From NCBI GenBank assembly GCA_025062325.1, contig JANXAL010000112.1, positions 48,463-112,462 on the forward strand: a stretch of DNA of 64,000 nucleotides. The letters run 5' to 3'. Numbering within the stretch: the stretch's first letter is position 1; each line of letters starts with the position of its first letter. A program made the translations under genes and the position numbers. Source of the DNA: Roseiflexus sp. GTDB lineage: Bacteria > Chloroflexota > Chloroflexia > Chloroflexales > Roseiflexaceae. Positions 54,401-62,952 of the stretch are shown piece after piece. The notes below the pieces were generated by a model. It did no database searches, was not told the DNA's origin, and worked only from the letters and a program-made list of their open reading frames with translations.

Positions 54401-57400
54401 TCAACGTTCGCTATTACCAGCGGTTGCCCGCTCGCAGCGACGCGACCTGTCAATCCTTTGCCGATGGGAACGCGCAGCGTCCGCGCCATATCGGGCGAAA
54501 TGCCCTGCATGACAGCCGGGGTCAGAAAGCCATCCGCGTCGATCTTCCAGAGCGCAACGGTGTCAACCTGCAGTTGGTCAGCAACGATCGCCATCAGCGA
54601 TTGCAGCACATCGTCCGGTTTGAGCGAGGAACTGAGGACCTGCGCCGCTCGCAGCAGCGCCGACAGTTCACCGACCTTGCGTTGCAGCGCCGTTGCGCTG
54701 TCGCGCGCTTCGGTATACAGGCGAATGTTCTGCACTCCAAGCGCCACCTGCACCGCGACCGTATTCAGGAATGCAAGTTCTCGATCGCCGTAGGCGCGCG
54801 GCGTCGCGCTCTGGAGCACAAGAACGCCAACAACCTTGCGCTCGCCGACTACCAGCGGCACGCCGACGCACGACGCAAACGCGCACTCAGTATTGGCTGG
54901 AGGCGTTACGCCCAGGTCTAGGCAGACATCTACCGCTCCATCGCGCACATCGTCTAGGCGGATCGGTTGATGCAAATCAACCACGCGGCGAATCAGCCCG
55001 CCAGCCGAAGGAGCGCGGTTGATCCGCTGAGACACGCGCTCTCCTGCGGCAGCAATGAAGGCCTGACCGACCTGATCCCGTTCAGCGTCATACACACACG
55101 CCGCAAACGCATCGATGGGAAGGAAACCAGCAAGCGCCTCGTAGACCCCGGCGAACATCTGCTCGATGTCGAGCGTTGAACTAGTAATGTGACCAATGTG
55201 ATTGATCAGGTTCAGTTCATTGATGCGCTGCCCGCGTTCCGCGAACAGTTGCGCATTCGACAGCGCAACCGCGAGCTGGTTCGCAACGGTCGACAACCAT
55301 TGCACATCACGGGCGCTGAACGCACGCGGCTCAAAACTCTGCACCGAGAGCACGCCGATTGGCTGGTTCTGCCGCATGAGCGGGATACCAACCCATGAGC
55401 GGACCGGCTCTCCCAGAGAGACCGGCGCTACCGGCAGGCGATCCTGCTCATTCACATCCTCAATGTAGAGTAGTTCGCCGTGGGCGATCACCCAACCGCT
55501 CAGCCCGCTGCGAGGAATCGTGCGTTTATGCAGGTGCGTCACCGTCACGCCTTCGCGCTTGAACATCTCGAAGCAGAGCTCATCGCGGAGCGGATTATAC
55601 GATGCCACAAAACAGAACGAAGGCACTCCGACATGCGCGGCAATCTCGTCATAGATCCGCTCAAGCAGACTGTCGAGATCGAGCGAAGACACCATCGCTG
55701 CACTGGCGCGGTAGAGCGACGCCATCTGTTCCGCTTGAGACCGCGCCTCGCGCAGCAGCATAGCGTTTTCGATAGCAATCGCCGCCTGGCCAGCAAAGAT
55801 CTCGAGGATTTCGACCGAGCGGGAAGTGGGGAGTTGGCGGTCATATGGCTCGTCTGCTACCATGATCCCCACCAGCCGCGACTTGCTCCGGTAGAGTGGA
55901 ACAATCAGGACATCATCGACCTGCCACTCATCCGACGCGCGGACTCCTTCTGTCTCCAACGGCGAGAGGAGTCGCAGATCCGCTCCATCGACCAACTCCC
56001 GTATCCGCTGGCCTGGCACAAAAAAACTCCGCCCGATACGGTACTGGGGATCGAGCAGGTGTTCGATCAGAGACACTGGCAAACGGCAACGGCGCAGGCG
56101 CTCGATCTCGGCGAGCGGCAACCCTGCGGCAGCGACGAGCGATGCGGTTGCGCTATCATCATTGTCGATCAGATAGAACGCAACTGATCGGAAGCGCGCG
56201 GTTTCGGCGACGCCGAAAGCGATCTGTTCAAGCAAATCATCAAGCGAGCGGTCGGCGCGCATTTCCTGCCCAATACGCAGCACTTCATTCAGGGTCGTCG
56301 CGCGCTGGGCTAGCAGGTCGCGCTGGCGGCGCTGCTCGTGATACCGCTCTTCGTTGCCGATCGCAAGCGCAATCTGATCGGCAACCGCCCGAATGAAATC
56401 AAGCGCATCGCGATCGAAGGCGCGCGCCCGTGAACTGTGCAGATTGATGACGCCAACCACCTGCTCCTCATAGTAGATTGGCGCTGCTAGCGTTGATGCT
56501 GGTAACGGTCCGACCGCTGCCAGACGATCATCATTGGTCAGTTCCTCAACAATTCGCGCCTCGCCGCAGGCGATGACATGAGCAGCGATCGTGCCTGTAT
56601 CGTCTAGCGGGGTGTTGATCAAGCGATCATGATCTTTAGGCTCATACCCTTCGGCGACGATCAGGCGTACTGGTCCGTTCTCGCCAACTGATCGCAGGGC
56701 AACATACGTTTGCGGCGAGACCGTGACGCCGAGACCCTTAGAATGCTCCACTGCACACGACTCACGCTGTACAGTGTAGCCGCGCAGTGCGACATATCCC
56801 TGCGTGGCGCGCGTGGCTCGCAGCGCCTCTTTCAACGCAAAGTCAAGAATGTTGTGAAGATAGAGCGTGGAGGTCAGTTCACGACTAATGCGCTGCAACG
56901 AGCGCAGCTGCAACAGGCGGATCTGGAGATGTTCATCGTCCTCGGCATACCGTTGCGCGTTGGCGAAGGCTTGCGCGGCTTGCGCTGCCAGGATGCCGAT
57001 CAGACGTTCCTGGTGGTCGCTGAATCGATCAGGCTGGGGATCCATCAATTCGAGCACGCCAACCACCTGGTTCCCCACCTGCAAGGGAATTGCCATATAG
57101 GCGCTAATCGGACATCCATCAGCGAAGGTAAGAGCAGCGGAGGGAATAGGCGCATAGCGTATATCGGACAGGCGGATCGTCTGTCGGTGGCGCGCAGACC
57201 ATTCACCTAGCGTTTGGTCGTTCGATGCGGCGGTCGTCGGGGATCTGAGCGGAGCGCCGATAATGGCTGCCGGTTCGAGCAGACCGGTTTCAGGATTGAT
57301 CAGGCTAAGGGAAGCGGTAGCGCAGGGCACGAGTTGTTGCGCCCATCTGACAACCGCACTCGGGAGTTCGTCCAGCGCAAGACTGGACCCAAGGTGAATG

Positions 57401-57894
57401 CTTAGTGCACGGAGTGCTTCAATTTCGTCAGCGTACCGTTGTCCATCCGCTCCATTTGTTGTCTCAGCAACTGGCGCTAATGCGGATTGTCGACGCCACA
57501 GCGCAACAAGCAGTTCGATCTGATGACGCAGCGTGTTCAGAAAACCGGGGGTAAGTTGTTCGTGATGGGCAGCGGGCATGCCAAGCCATAACATGCCAGC
57601 AGGTTCATCACAATAGTAGAGCGGCAGTTCGATTGTCTGAGCTGGAACGGGAACAGCGCGCTCGATCAAGCGCTGACGCCACTCCGGGTTAATGCCCCAT
57701 CCGGCGCTGATTGTCGTAGCGCCAGCCTGCACTGCAATCACGCCCCAGGGGCAGGGCAGATGATCCTGCGCCAATTCCGCGATCCGCTGCACTAGAGACT
57801 GCGCATCACTGCTGACAGACCGACCATAGTCTGCCAGCCCTGTGAGTATCTCCCATGCGCGAACATTTGGCGAGGTAACGGTTGTAGCGTCCAT
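51403..57894 (-). CDS. Giant soluble multi-GAF/PAS sensor histidine kinase
   Basis: A 2,163-residue kinase with no membrane segment. A degenerate GAF-like region (about 30-135) is followed by nine GAF domains (about 175-315, 345-515, 550-710, 740-880, 905-1060, 1090-1230, 1260-1405, 1430-1575, 1625-1770). These are joined by coiled-coil linkers such as RERRIAELTALNRISQAI. A PAS domain (1795-1915), HisKA with His1931 in NVSHELRTPLTSIKG, and HATPase (N box LNLASNAVKYT, DNGVGIS, GTGLGLSI) end the chain. ATG 57894 was chosen; the longer frame to 58029 overlaps the response regulator. It is co-transcribed with that regulator and the hydrolase. GAF ligands are unknown. Confidence 0.92.
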   Translation of the reverse strand: MDATTVTSPNVRAWEILTGLADYGRSVSSDAQSLVQRIAELAQDHLPCPWGVIAVQAGATTISAGWGINPEWRQRLIERAVPVPAQTIELPLYYCDEPAGMLWLGMPAAHHEQLTPGFLNTLRHQIELLVALWRRQSALAPVAETTNGADGQRYADEIEALRALSIHLGSSLALDELPSAVVRWAQQLVPCATASLSLINPETGLLEPAAIIGAPLRSPTTAASNDQTLGEWSARHRQTIRLSDIRYAPIPSAALTFADGCPISAYMAIPLQVGNQVVGVLELMDPQPDRFSDHQERLIGILAAQAAQAFANAQRYAEDDEHLQIRLLQLRSLQRISRELTSTLYLHNILDFALKEALRATRATQGYVALRGYTVQRESCAVEHSKGLGVTVSPQTYVALRSVGENGPVRLIVAEGYEPKDHDRLINTPLDDTGTIAAHVIACGEARIVEELTNDDRLAAVGPLPASTLAAPIYYEEQVVGVINLHSSRARAFDRDALDFIRAVADQIALAIGNEERYHEQRRQRDLLAQRATTLNEVLRIGQEMRADRSLDDLLEQIAFGVAETARFRSVAFYLIDNDDSATASLVAAAGLPLAEIERLRRCRLPVSLIEHLLDPQYRIGRSFFVPGQRIRELVDGADLRLLSPLETEGVRASDEWQVDDVLIVPLYRSKSRLVGIMVADEPYDRQLPTSRSVEILEIFAGQAAIAIENAMLLREARSQAEQMASLYRASAAMVSSLDLDSLLERIYDEIAAHVGVPSFCFVASYNPLRDELCFEMFKREGVTVTHLHKRTIPRSGLSGWVIAHGELLYIEDVNEQDRLPVAPVSLGEPVRSWVGIPLMRQNQPIGVLSVQSFEPRAFSARDVQWLSTVANQLAVALSNAQLFAERGQRINELNLINHIGHITSSTLDIEQMFAGVYEALAGFLPIDAFAACVYDAERDQVGQAFIAAAGERVSQRINRAPSAGGLIRRVVDLHQPIRLDDVRDGAVDVCLDLGVTPPANTECAFASCVGVPLVVGERKVVGVLVLQSATPRAYGDRELAFLNTVAVQVALGVQNIRLYTEARDSATALQRKVGELSALLRAAQVLSSSLKPDDVLQSLMAIVADQLQVDTVALWKIDADGFLTPAVMQGISPDMARTLRVPIGKGLTGRVAASGQPLVIANVEEDGTSLYPQFNRDHQYTSFMGVPVVYHEQTIGVLSVMTVPQRVFSADEVALLAGIADQAAIALENARLFAERERRIAELTALNRISQAINVSLSTEEILEALHRGMSEVLDTSYSFIALYDAKTRRLTFPLVYEDGRRAPDRETKVIVLDDLAGGLTPTVILKRRPLLLRTQQEVDAIALQPDDPDKPPICSWLGAPIIQGDEVFGVLNVHSYEPGRFDEDAQRFLMTVANQAAIALSNVRLFQSEQERRRVADTLREVAQMMTGVLALDDIFAMILEQLARIVPYDTASLMLREGDMLRIVAARGFDESIRERVERLQLPVDDDPSLARVVYSRRPLVLVDAREAPPSSADDGTEHIRGWIGAPLLLGDEVIGILNVDSTTVGAYDDEDAQLAFALASQAAQAIRNARLFDEVRRFNAELEQLVSERTLALQEANARLAAERDRLQAVHRITLELTASLDLQTTLNRTLALAAEAVGARRGSIMLQDLQSGQLICRAVLNADGSVEAKHFPITFEKGWGLSGWIMHHREAVCIADVRDDARWLREEGRAEEVRSVIAAPLMTQDGPLGVLILTSPQVNFFGQDQLQLLATIANEVAIVIHNAMLYTIINEIATERGELWSQQREENSKNQAILQSLGEGVIVVDEDQNIVLYNAAAEQILGIPAQFVVKQPLARIAEYCEGERGAERARRIHEGLRQGLQALAETQKNHNRVLELPDPPKSIALNFAPWVGPRNAIYGSVVVLHDITREVEADRMKREFISNVSHELRTPLTSIKGYVDLLMLGAGGPLSEGQISFLNVVKNNTHRLMNLINDILEIGRIDDNKVKLNFESVFIGDIFEEVAKTLRAEIERKRLSFSIEIADHTPPVMADETRLTQVVLNLASNAVKYTYPNGAVKLRAGLNPAGLLQVDVIDNGVGISPEQQQHLFRRFYRADNPLRDEAGGTGLGLSIAKSYVEMHGGQMWVESEVGKGSTFSFIIPLTQPASESESQATDQDRS

Positions 57895-57949
57895 TGATGA
57901 GGACCTATCGCCAACACTGGTGGCAGCGTATAGCCACGCCGCCAGACCC

Positions 57950-58894
57950 TCATGCTCGTCCGATAACCATATGGCTTTTACGCCCCTGCTCCCGCGCTTC
58001 AGCAGCGGCGCGCTGACGAACTTCCTCAACGCTTTCGCTAAGCTCGCGAATATCGTAAAACGGACCGTCGTCGCTTGTCAGAATGCCAATCGAGAGCGAC
58101 ATCAACGGCAACTGCCGCACACTGCCATCCTCCGCCTGGACAGTGATATACCCATTGCGACGATCTTTATAGTCGTAGTGCAATCCGATATCCGCATCAA
58201 ACCGGTCGCACAAGCGCTGACAGATTGCCTGAATGGCATGAGGCGTTGAAGTGATGACAAATGCCGGACCGACGATCATCTGTCCGGCGAAATCTTCCGG
58301 GCGTCCTAACTCATTGATTGCCTCGCTGATCAGCAGAGCGGTAAACTTCAGCACTTCTTCGCCAACCATCGCGCCATACAGGTGCGTGAACGTGTCGAAG
58401 CCGTTGATGTGCACCAACGCCAGCGCCCAACCACTACTGGACAGCAAGGTGCGGTACTGCTCGTTGATCAGTTCAGCAGTCGGCAGATTGGTGACCGGAT
58501 GGGTCAGATTCTTCTGCCGCGCTCGCTCCAGGGCGCCCTTGACGATAGTATGCACCTCTTCGATATCGAAAGGCTTCACAATGTAATAGTCCGCCTGAAC
58601 CTCGCCAAGTCCCTTAAGGCGATCCTGTTTTTCGCCGCGCGCTGTCAGGAAAATAATCGGAATGTGGCGGGTTCGCACGTTCTGGCGTAGCGCCTTGCCA
58701 ATTTCATACCCTTCCATATCGGGCAGGTTGACATCAAGCAACACCAGGTTGGGCGGCGTCTTCCGGCAGATTTCGAGCGCGGTTTGACCGCGTAGCGCGG
58801 TCATGACCTCATACCCCTGCGACGTGAAATAAATCTTGAGCAGGCTAGAGATGTCAGGGGCGTCTTCAACGACCAGGATTGTTTCTTTACTCAC
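57950..58894 (-). CDS. Response regulator with a degenerate GGDEF domain
   Basis: A 314-residue protein with an N-terminal receiver domain (acidic residues in VVEDAPD, phosphoacceptor Asp54 in LLDVNLPDMEG, Lys107 in IVKPF) and a C-terminal domain with the diguanylate-cyclase fold pattern. In the latter HINGFDTFTHLYGAMVGEEVLKFTA aligns with the usual DxDxFKxxND block. The active-site GGDEF is replaced by VGPAF at about 208-212, so cyclase activity is not expected. It may bind GTP or a partner. GTG start with AGGAGG 7 bases upstream. The kinase begins 55 bases after its stop, making a cognate pair likely. Confidence 0.9.
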   Translation of the reverse strand: MSKETILVVEDAPDISSLLKIYFTSQGYEVMTALRGQTALEICRKTPPNLVLLDVNLPDMEGYEIGKALRQNVRTRHIPIIFLTARGEKQDRLKGLGEVQADYYIVKPFDIEEVHTIVKGALERARQKNLTHPVTNLPTAELINEQYRTLLSSSGWALALVHINGFDTFTHLYGAMVGEEVLKFTALLISEAINELGRPEDFAGQMIVGPAFVITSTPHAIQAICQRLCDRFDADIGLHYDYKDRRNGYITVQAEDGSVRQLPLMSLSIGILTSDDGPFYDIRELSESVEEVRQRAAAEAREQGRKSHMVIGRA

Positions 58895-58905
58895 GAAACG
58901 GCCTC

Positions 58906-60306
58906 CTAGCGTCGTGCAGGAACAGGTTGCGCAAGCGACATCGATACCAGTATCGGACCGTATGGCTCATCATCGCCATCCAGAATTGCGGGATCGTACC
59001 GCTGGGGCCAGCGATACACCGTGCGGCGCGGCTCGCTGTCTTCACCAGCATCGCTCTCGTCATCGCCTGCCAGATGCACGACATTATGTCCAATGACCGT
59101 GTCCGGCGCTGAATAGAGCAGCACTGTGTTCGATTCTATCATACGCGCCGGGTACACGACAAAGCCACTGCCAATCTTCACATTATGACCAACAGCGGAC
59201 CCCAGCACTGGCAATCCGACTTCGACCAACTCCGGTTTTTCAGCGCCCTTCCAGCGATGGAAGGTGCGTATGGGACGGTTCAGCAGATGGAAATCGGTAA
59301 AAATGTTCCCTGCGCCGATGAAGGTATTCCGCCCGACCACGCACAACTGCAGGCAACTGAGTTGAGCGACCATCGAGTTTTCCATCAGGGTTGTCATAAA
59401 GAGGCCAGCATTAAACGGCAGGTAGCAGCGGTCGCTCACCACGCTCAACATAATCTGCGACCCCTGCATAATATTGACATTGTCTCCGATCAGGCTATTC
59501 GTGATAACCACGCCTGCTCCGATGTAGACATTATTGCCGATGACAGTCGGGCCGTGAATAACCGCCGTAGGATCGATCGAGCAGTTTTTTCCAACCTTCA
59601 CCAGGCGCGAGCATGACAGAAAATGATTACGCCAGGGCGGAGAGAACGGGTTGAGTCGTTCAGCCAGCGTCGTTAGGGATACCGCAATTTTTTCTTTCCA
59701 GCTTTCTTCGACGAGTTGCTCGTGGATTCGCCCCCACGAGAAAACGCCAAACGGCGAGTTCGCCAGAAACACGTGCACCCAGTTTTCGATAGAAAGGAAC
59801 GCGCGCATCGGCACCTGAAACACCAGATCGCCGTGACGCGCCATATAACTAGGGATATGGTAATACCCCATTTCGCGCGGCAGCGTGTTGATCACCAGCG
59901 GCTCCGGATCGGCATCGGGACCGCGCGGATAATAAAACAGATCGGCGACATATACGCCGTGGCGTTCATCGAGGCGAATGCCTTCCTGCAAATGCAGCGC
60001 GTGGGTGACAATCGAAGCATCGTCGCGCGCAAAGGCGATGCGACAAGCGCGCCCGGTCTTCCGCGCTTCGCGGATAAAGGCATCGATCAGATGCTCGTTA
60101 AAGTATAGATTGTCGCGATAGACGAGCAATTCTTCGTTGACCGGCGGCACTTCTTCGAGCGAATCAACCTCTAATGCACCGCGACAGTAGGGAGCGAGCA
60201 GGTCGCGTTGCAGCAGCCAGAGCGGTTTGTTCAGCACACGCAGATCGCGCGCCGGCTCGCCGAACGGGGGTATGAGCGTGCGCTCACGGATGATAATGCG
60301 TTTCAT
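58906..60306 (-). CDS. Left-handed beta-helix (hexapeptide-repeat) protein, GlmU/UgpX-like layout
   Basis: A 466-residue protein. The first 230 residues form an unrecognised alpha/beta region (LLVYRDNLYFNEHLIDAFI). Isoleucine-rich hexapeptide repeats follow (about 265-400): IDPTAVIHGPTVIGNNVYIGAGVVIT, then SLIGDNVNIMQGSQI and VIGHNVV. Such folds occur in acyltransferases and nucleotidyltransferases; the N-terminal part lacks the classical GxGxRM motif. The C-terminus is acidic. ATG 60306 follows GGGGAG at 9 bases and an own promoter. It ends 11 bases before the response-regulator start, so it heads the signalling operon. Role unknown. Confidence 0.75.
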   Translation of the reverse strand: MKRIIIRERTLIPPFGEPARDLRVLNKPLWLLQRDLLAPYCRGALEVDSLEEVPPVNEELLVYRDNLYFNEHLIDAFIREARKTGRACRIAFARDDASIVTHALHLQEGIRLDERHGVYVADLFYYPRGPDADPEPLVINTLPREMGYYHIPSYMARHGDLVFQVPMRAFLSIENWVHVFLANSPFGVFSWGRIHEQLVEESWKEKIAVSLTTLAERLNPFSPPWRNHFLSCSRLVKVGKNCSIDPTAVIHGPTVIGNNVYIGAGVVITNSLIGDNVNIMQGSQIMLSVVSDRCYLPFNAGLFMTTLMENSMVAQLSCLQLCVVGRNTFIGAGNIFTDFHLLNRPIRTFHRWKGAEKPELVEVGLPVLGSAVGHNVKIGSGFVVYPARMIESNTVLLYSAPDTVIGHNVVHLAGDDESDAGEDSEPRRTVYRWPQRYDPAILDGDDEPYGPILVSMSLAQPVPARR

Positions 60307-60378
60307 AGATGTAACTCCCCGCAACGATGGCCGGAATTGATTGAAGGGGAGCGAGAACCCCTTCCAGGCTCTGCTTGT

Positions 60379-60408
60379 ACTATACAGAATAGGGAAGCGA
60401 CCCTTCAA
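60379..60408 (-). promoter_or_regulatory. Promoter of the beta-helix/response-regulator/kinase operon
   Basis: On the minus strand TTGAAG (60403-60408) and TATAGT (60379-60384) are 18 bases apart, about 70 bases before the beta-helix gene start. It also argues against the upstream in-frame start at 60414, which would lie in the promoter. Confidence 0.6.
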
Positions 60409-60636
60409 GGGCATGAGATTACAGTCAAATTACGTGTCAGGAAGTCGCCGAAACGTGCCGAAGGCGGCGTTTATGCCATGCTCTGGAAATGCAAAAACAC
60501 ACGTCCCAATTAGCCCGCTGAAAAGAGCCGGACTATCGAACGTGCGTTTGTGCAGTATGTGCGGAGCGTGCCCGTCCGCTCTGTGTTGGGCAAGACGTTC
60601 ACACCTCCGAGCTATATGAGAACTTCCGGGAGACGA

Positions 60637-61284
60637 TTAGTCGATCGGATCTTTGTCGATGGCGAAGACGCAGCGCTCACATCCCATGCCCTGGCACTCC
60701 GTCTGCTCGATCCGGAAGGAGTGACCGCCAGTCACCCACGTGAGCGCCTCTTCTAGAATACCCTGCGCAAGGTATCCGACGGGACGATCTGACTTGCGGC
60801 CCCAGCAGATCGGGCATTTTTCGATAATATAGAGAAATTGACCTTTACGCTCCTCGACGTGGGATGGCTGATCGCTGAATCGATCAAATGTCTGCGCGGT
60901 CGCATTGAGAACGATTTTCATTTTCATCGTCATCGGCATGAGTTTCAGCGCTAGATCTGCCATGCCGAGGAGCGGACCGAATTCTTTCAGCCCCAGGTTG
61001 AACGCATAGCGTCCGGCGCGCAGTTCCATACCGCGAGCGCCGCGCGGCCCGTACATCGTCTCCGTAGCTTTGGAGATCGCCGACAAATCCGAGAACGGAA
61101 ATTCTCGTTTGAGGTTGTTCGGCGGGTAATTATTGACCAGATGCCGGGTTCCGGCCAGGTTCAACAGCGCATTGACGCCATTTCGCCCCATGACGTCCTC
61201 GAGGCTGATGAGATACAGGCGGCCAATCAGATTAGGGTAGTATCGCACCTCAAGTTCATCTGCGCTGCCACGCTCGTCAGGCAT
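60637..61284 (-). CDS. V4R (4-vinyl reductase) domain protein
   Basis: A 215-residue cytoplasmic protein. The C-terminal half is a V4R domain: a hydrophobic beta/alpha region, then KCPICWGRKSDRPVGYLAQGILEEALTWVTGG and the closing cysteine cluster ECQGMGCERCVFAIDK. V4R domains occur in bacteriochlorophyll 8-vinyl reductase (BchJ) and in regulators that bind small hydrophobic ligands. The N-terminal half (RLYLISLEDVMGRNGVNALLNLAG) resembles stand-alone V4R sensor proteins, not an enzyme. ATG 61284 has AAGGAG upstream; an in-frame start at 61383 lies in the promoter. It is next to, but transcribed separately from, the kinase operon. Confidence 0.85.
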   Translation of the reverse strand: MPDERGSADELEVRYYPNLIGRLYLISLEDVMGRNGVNALLNLAGTRHLVNNYPPNNLKREFPFSDLSAISKATETMYGPRGARGMELRAGRYAFNLGLKEFGPLLGMADLALKLMPMTMKMKIVLNATAQTFDRFSDQPSHVEERKGQFLYIIEKCPICWGRKSDRPVGYLAQGILEEALTWVTGGHSFRIEQTECQGMGCERCVFAIDKDPID

Positions 61285-61354
61285 TGCCCGGCTCCTTACG
61301 GGTCTCAGGAGTAAAGGATTGGTTAGAACGCGCCATCGGTTGATGGCTTGCATC

Positions 61355-61383
61355 ATTGTACACGAAGGGATCGGGATCGTCAA
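61355..61383 (-). promoter_or_regulatory. Sigma-70-type promoter of the V4R gene
   Basis: On the minus strand TTGACG (61378-61383) and TACAAT (61355-61360) are separated by 17 bases. The predicted leader is about 65 bases before ATG 61284. Confidence 0.68.
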
Positions 61384-61439
61384 CAGCGTTCACGTGGTTT
61401 CTTCGTATGAGACTATGTCGTATGATATTAGTTCGTAGG

Positions 61440-61725
61440 CGTCGAGAGGTTCCGAGGGCTCAGGCGTTGCAAGGTGCAAGGCGAGGGACGAGAGGCGAGT
61501 GATGGGTGCTGAGGGACAGGTGACGCGCAAGGAGCAGTTTTGATCATCTCTGTGCCTTGGCGCCTTTGTGGGAGGAATGAGAGGCGCGCGGCGAGGGGGT
61601 GAAGAGGGTGAGCGGGTTGCAGGAGGAAGGTGTGAAGGTGGCGCATTGAGCGTTGAAAGTTGAACGTTGAACGCGCTAACCCCTAACCCTTAACCCCCAA
61701 CCCTCAACCCCCCTAACCCCTGGTT
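61440..61725. repeat. Repeat island with left inverted-repeat arm upstream of the glycosyltransferase
   Basis: It starts with purine-rich words (GGACGAGAGGCGAG) and a CTCTGTGCCTTGGCGCCTTTGTG word at 61549-61571. The left arm of a 98-bp inverted repeat follows (61590-61687), then a telomere-like CCCTAA-type array (61675-61723). The arm includes the repeated word GTTGAACGTTGAACG. It ends about 60 bases before the glycosyltransferase start. Confidence 0.85.
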
Positions 61726-61785
61726 CTCAGGCTATAATCCGTCAGCACGTGAAATGTCTCGTCAGGCAGTGAGGCGTGACCTGGT

Positions 61786-62952
61786 ATGCGAATCGTCATG
61801 CTCGCTCCGTTTGGCATCCGTCCCAAGGGCACGCTGGCGGCGCGCATGTTGCCGCTGGCGCAGGCGCTGACGCGGCGCGGGCACAAGGTCGTGATAGTTG
61901 CGCCGCCAGTGCATAACCCGGAGGACGCTGCGACGTGCATGGTCTATGGCAGCGTGCCGGTAATCCATACGGCGGCGCCGTCGCTTCCGGGCGCTGCAGG
62001 TGTAGCGCAGCAGACGCTCGCGCTGCTGCGCGAGACGCTGCGTCAGTCTCCAGATATTCTGCATCTGTTCAAACCTAAGGGGTATAGCGGTCTTGCTGCT
62101 CTGCTTATGCGCACCGTTCGTCCGGCGACGCCATTAGTGGTAGATACCGATGATTGGGAAGGCCCCGGCGGTTGGAATGATCTGCTGCCGTATCCTCCGT
62201 TAGCGAAGCGCTTGTTCGCCTGGCAGGAGCGCGATCTGCCACGTCGCGCAGATGCGGTGACGGTCGCCAGTCGCGCACTCGAGACCCTCATGTGGAGCCT
62301 TGGCATTCCATCCAATCGCGTCTTCTATCTCCCCAACGGCGTCGAACCTGTGGCCCTCAATGGCCAACCGTCAACCTTCCACCCTCGATCTGCGGCATCC
62401 AACCTCCTCCTCTACACCCGATTCTGGGAACTCGATGTGCGCGAGATTGTGGCGGCGCTGGTCGGGATCACGATCCGGCGCTCGGACGCACGCCTGATTG
62501 TGGCGGGCAAGGGTGAGCGCGGTGAGGAACACATGCTACTGCGCCTGGCTGAGCGCGCCGGTCTTGCGCATGCCGTTGAGTATCGCGGCTGGCTGGCGTC
62601 GGAACAGATTCCGGCAACGCTGGCATCTGCCGATGTCGCGCTGATGCCTATGCGGGATACGCTGATCAACCGCGCGCGCGGTTTGGCGAAACTGCTTGAG
62701 TTGATGGGCGCTGGTCTGCCGATTGTCGCCACCCGCGTCGGGCAGGCTGCCGAGTATCTAGAGCACGGCGTGAGCGGCTGGCTCATTCCGCCGGGCAACG
62801 CTGGAGCGCTGGCGGAATCGGCGATTCTTCTACTCAGCGATGCCGATCTGCGGCGACGCCTGAGCATCGGAGCGCGTCAGGCAGCCCTGCGTTACGCCTG
62901 GGACGCGCTGGCGCCGATCGTGGAGCAGGCGTATTTAGGGGTTAGGAGTTAG
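61786..62952 (+). CDS. Glycosyltransferase family 4 protein
   Basis: A 388-residue GT-B glycosyltransferase. The N-terminal glycine-rich loop FGIRPKGTLAARMLPLAQALTRRGHKVVIV precedes the sugar-nucleotide site in the second domain (GKGERGEEHMLLRLAERAG; YRGWLASEQIPATLASADVALMPMRDTLINRARGLAKLLELMGAGLPIVAT). The E-x7-E motif is partly replaced (RGLAKLLELMGAG). A pyrimidine-rich internal stretch (62350-62415) encodes QPSTFHPRSAASNLLLYTR and looks like a repeat insertion. The last codons (LGVRS and stop) lie in a GGGGTTAGG array. The whole gene is flanked by 98-bp inverted repeats. It probably acts in exopolysaccharide or cell-surface glycan synthesis. Confidence 0.85.
   Translation: MRIVMLAPFGIRPKGTLAARMLPLAQALTRRGHKVVIVAPPVHNPEDAATCMVYGSVPVIHTAAPSLPGAAGVAQQTLALLRETLRQSPDILHLFKPKGYSGLAALLMRTVRPATPLVVDTDDWEGPGGWNDLLPYPPLAKRLFAWQERDLPRRADAVTVASRALETLMWSLGIPSNRVFYLPNGVEPVALNGQPSTFHPRSAASNLLLYTRFWELDVREIVAALVGITIRRSDARLIVAGKGERGEEHMLLRLAERAGLAHAVEYRGWLASEQIPATLASADVALMPMRDTLINRARGLAKLLELMGAGLPIVATRVGQAAEYLEHGVSGWLIPPGNAGALAESAILLLSDADLRRRLSIGARQAALRYAWDALAPIVEQAYLGVRS

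Noticed and set aside
57895..58029. Longer frame for the giant kinase
   Set aside because: It overlaps the end of the response regulator gene and encodes no conserved residues. ATG 57894 has an AGG-type site upstream.
61428..61646. 72-codon minus-strand frame rich in Pro, Leu and Ser
   Set aside because: It is the translation of the purine-rich repeat island and has no start signal.
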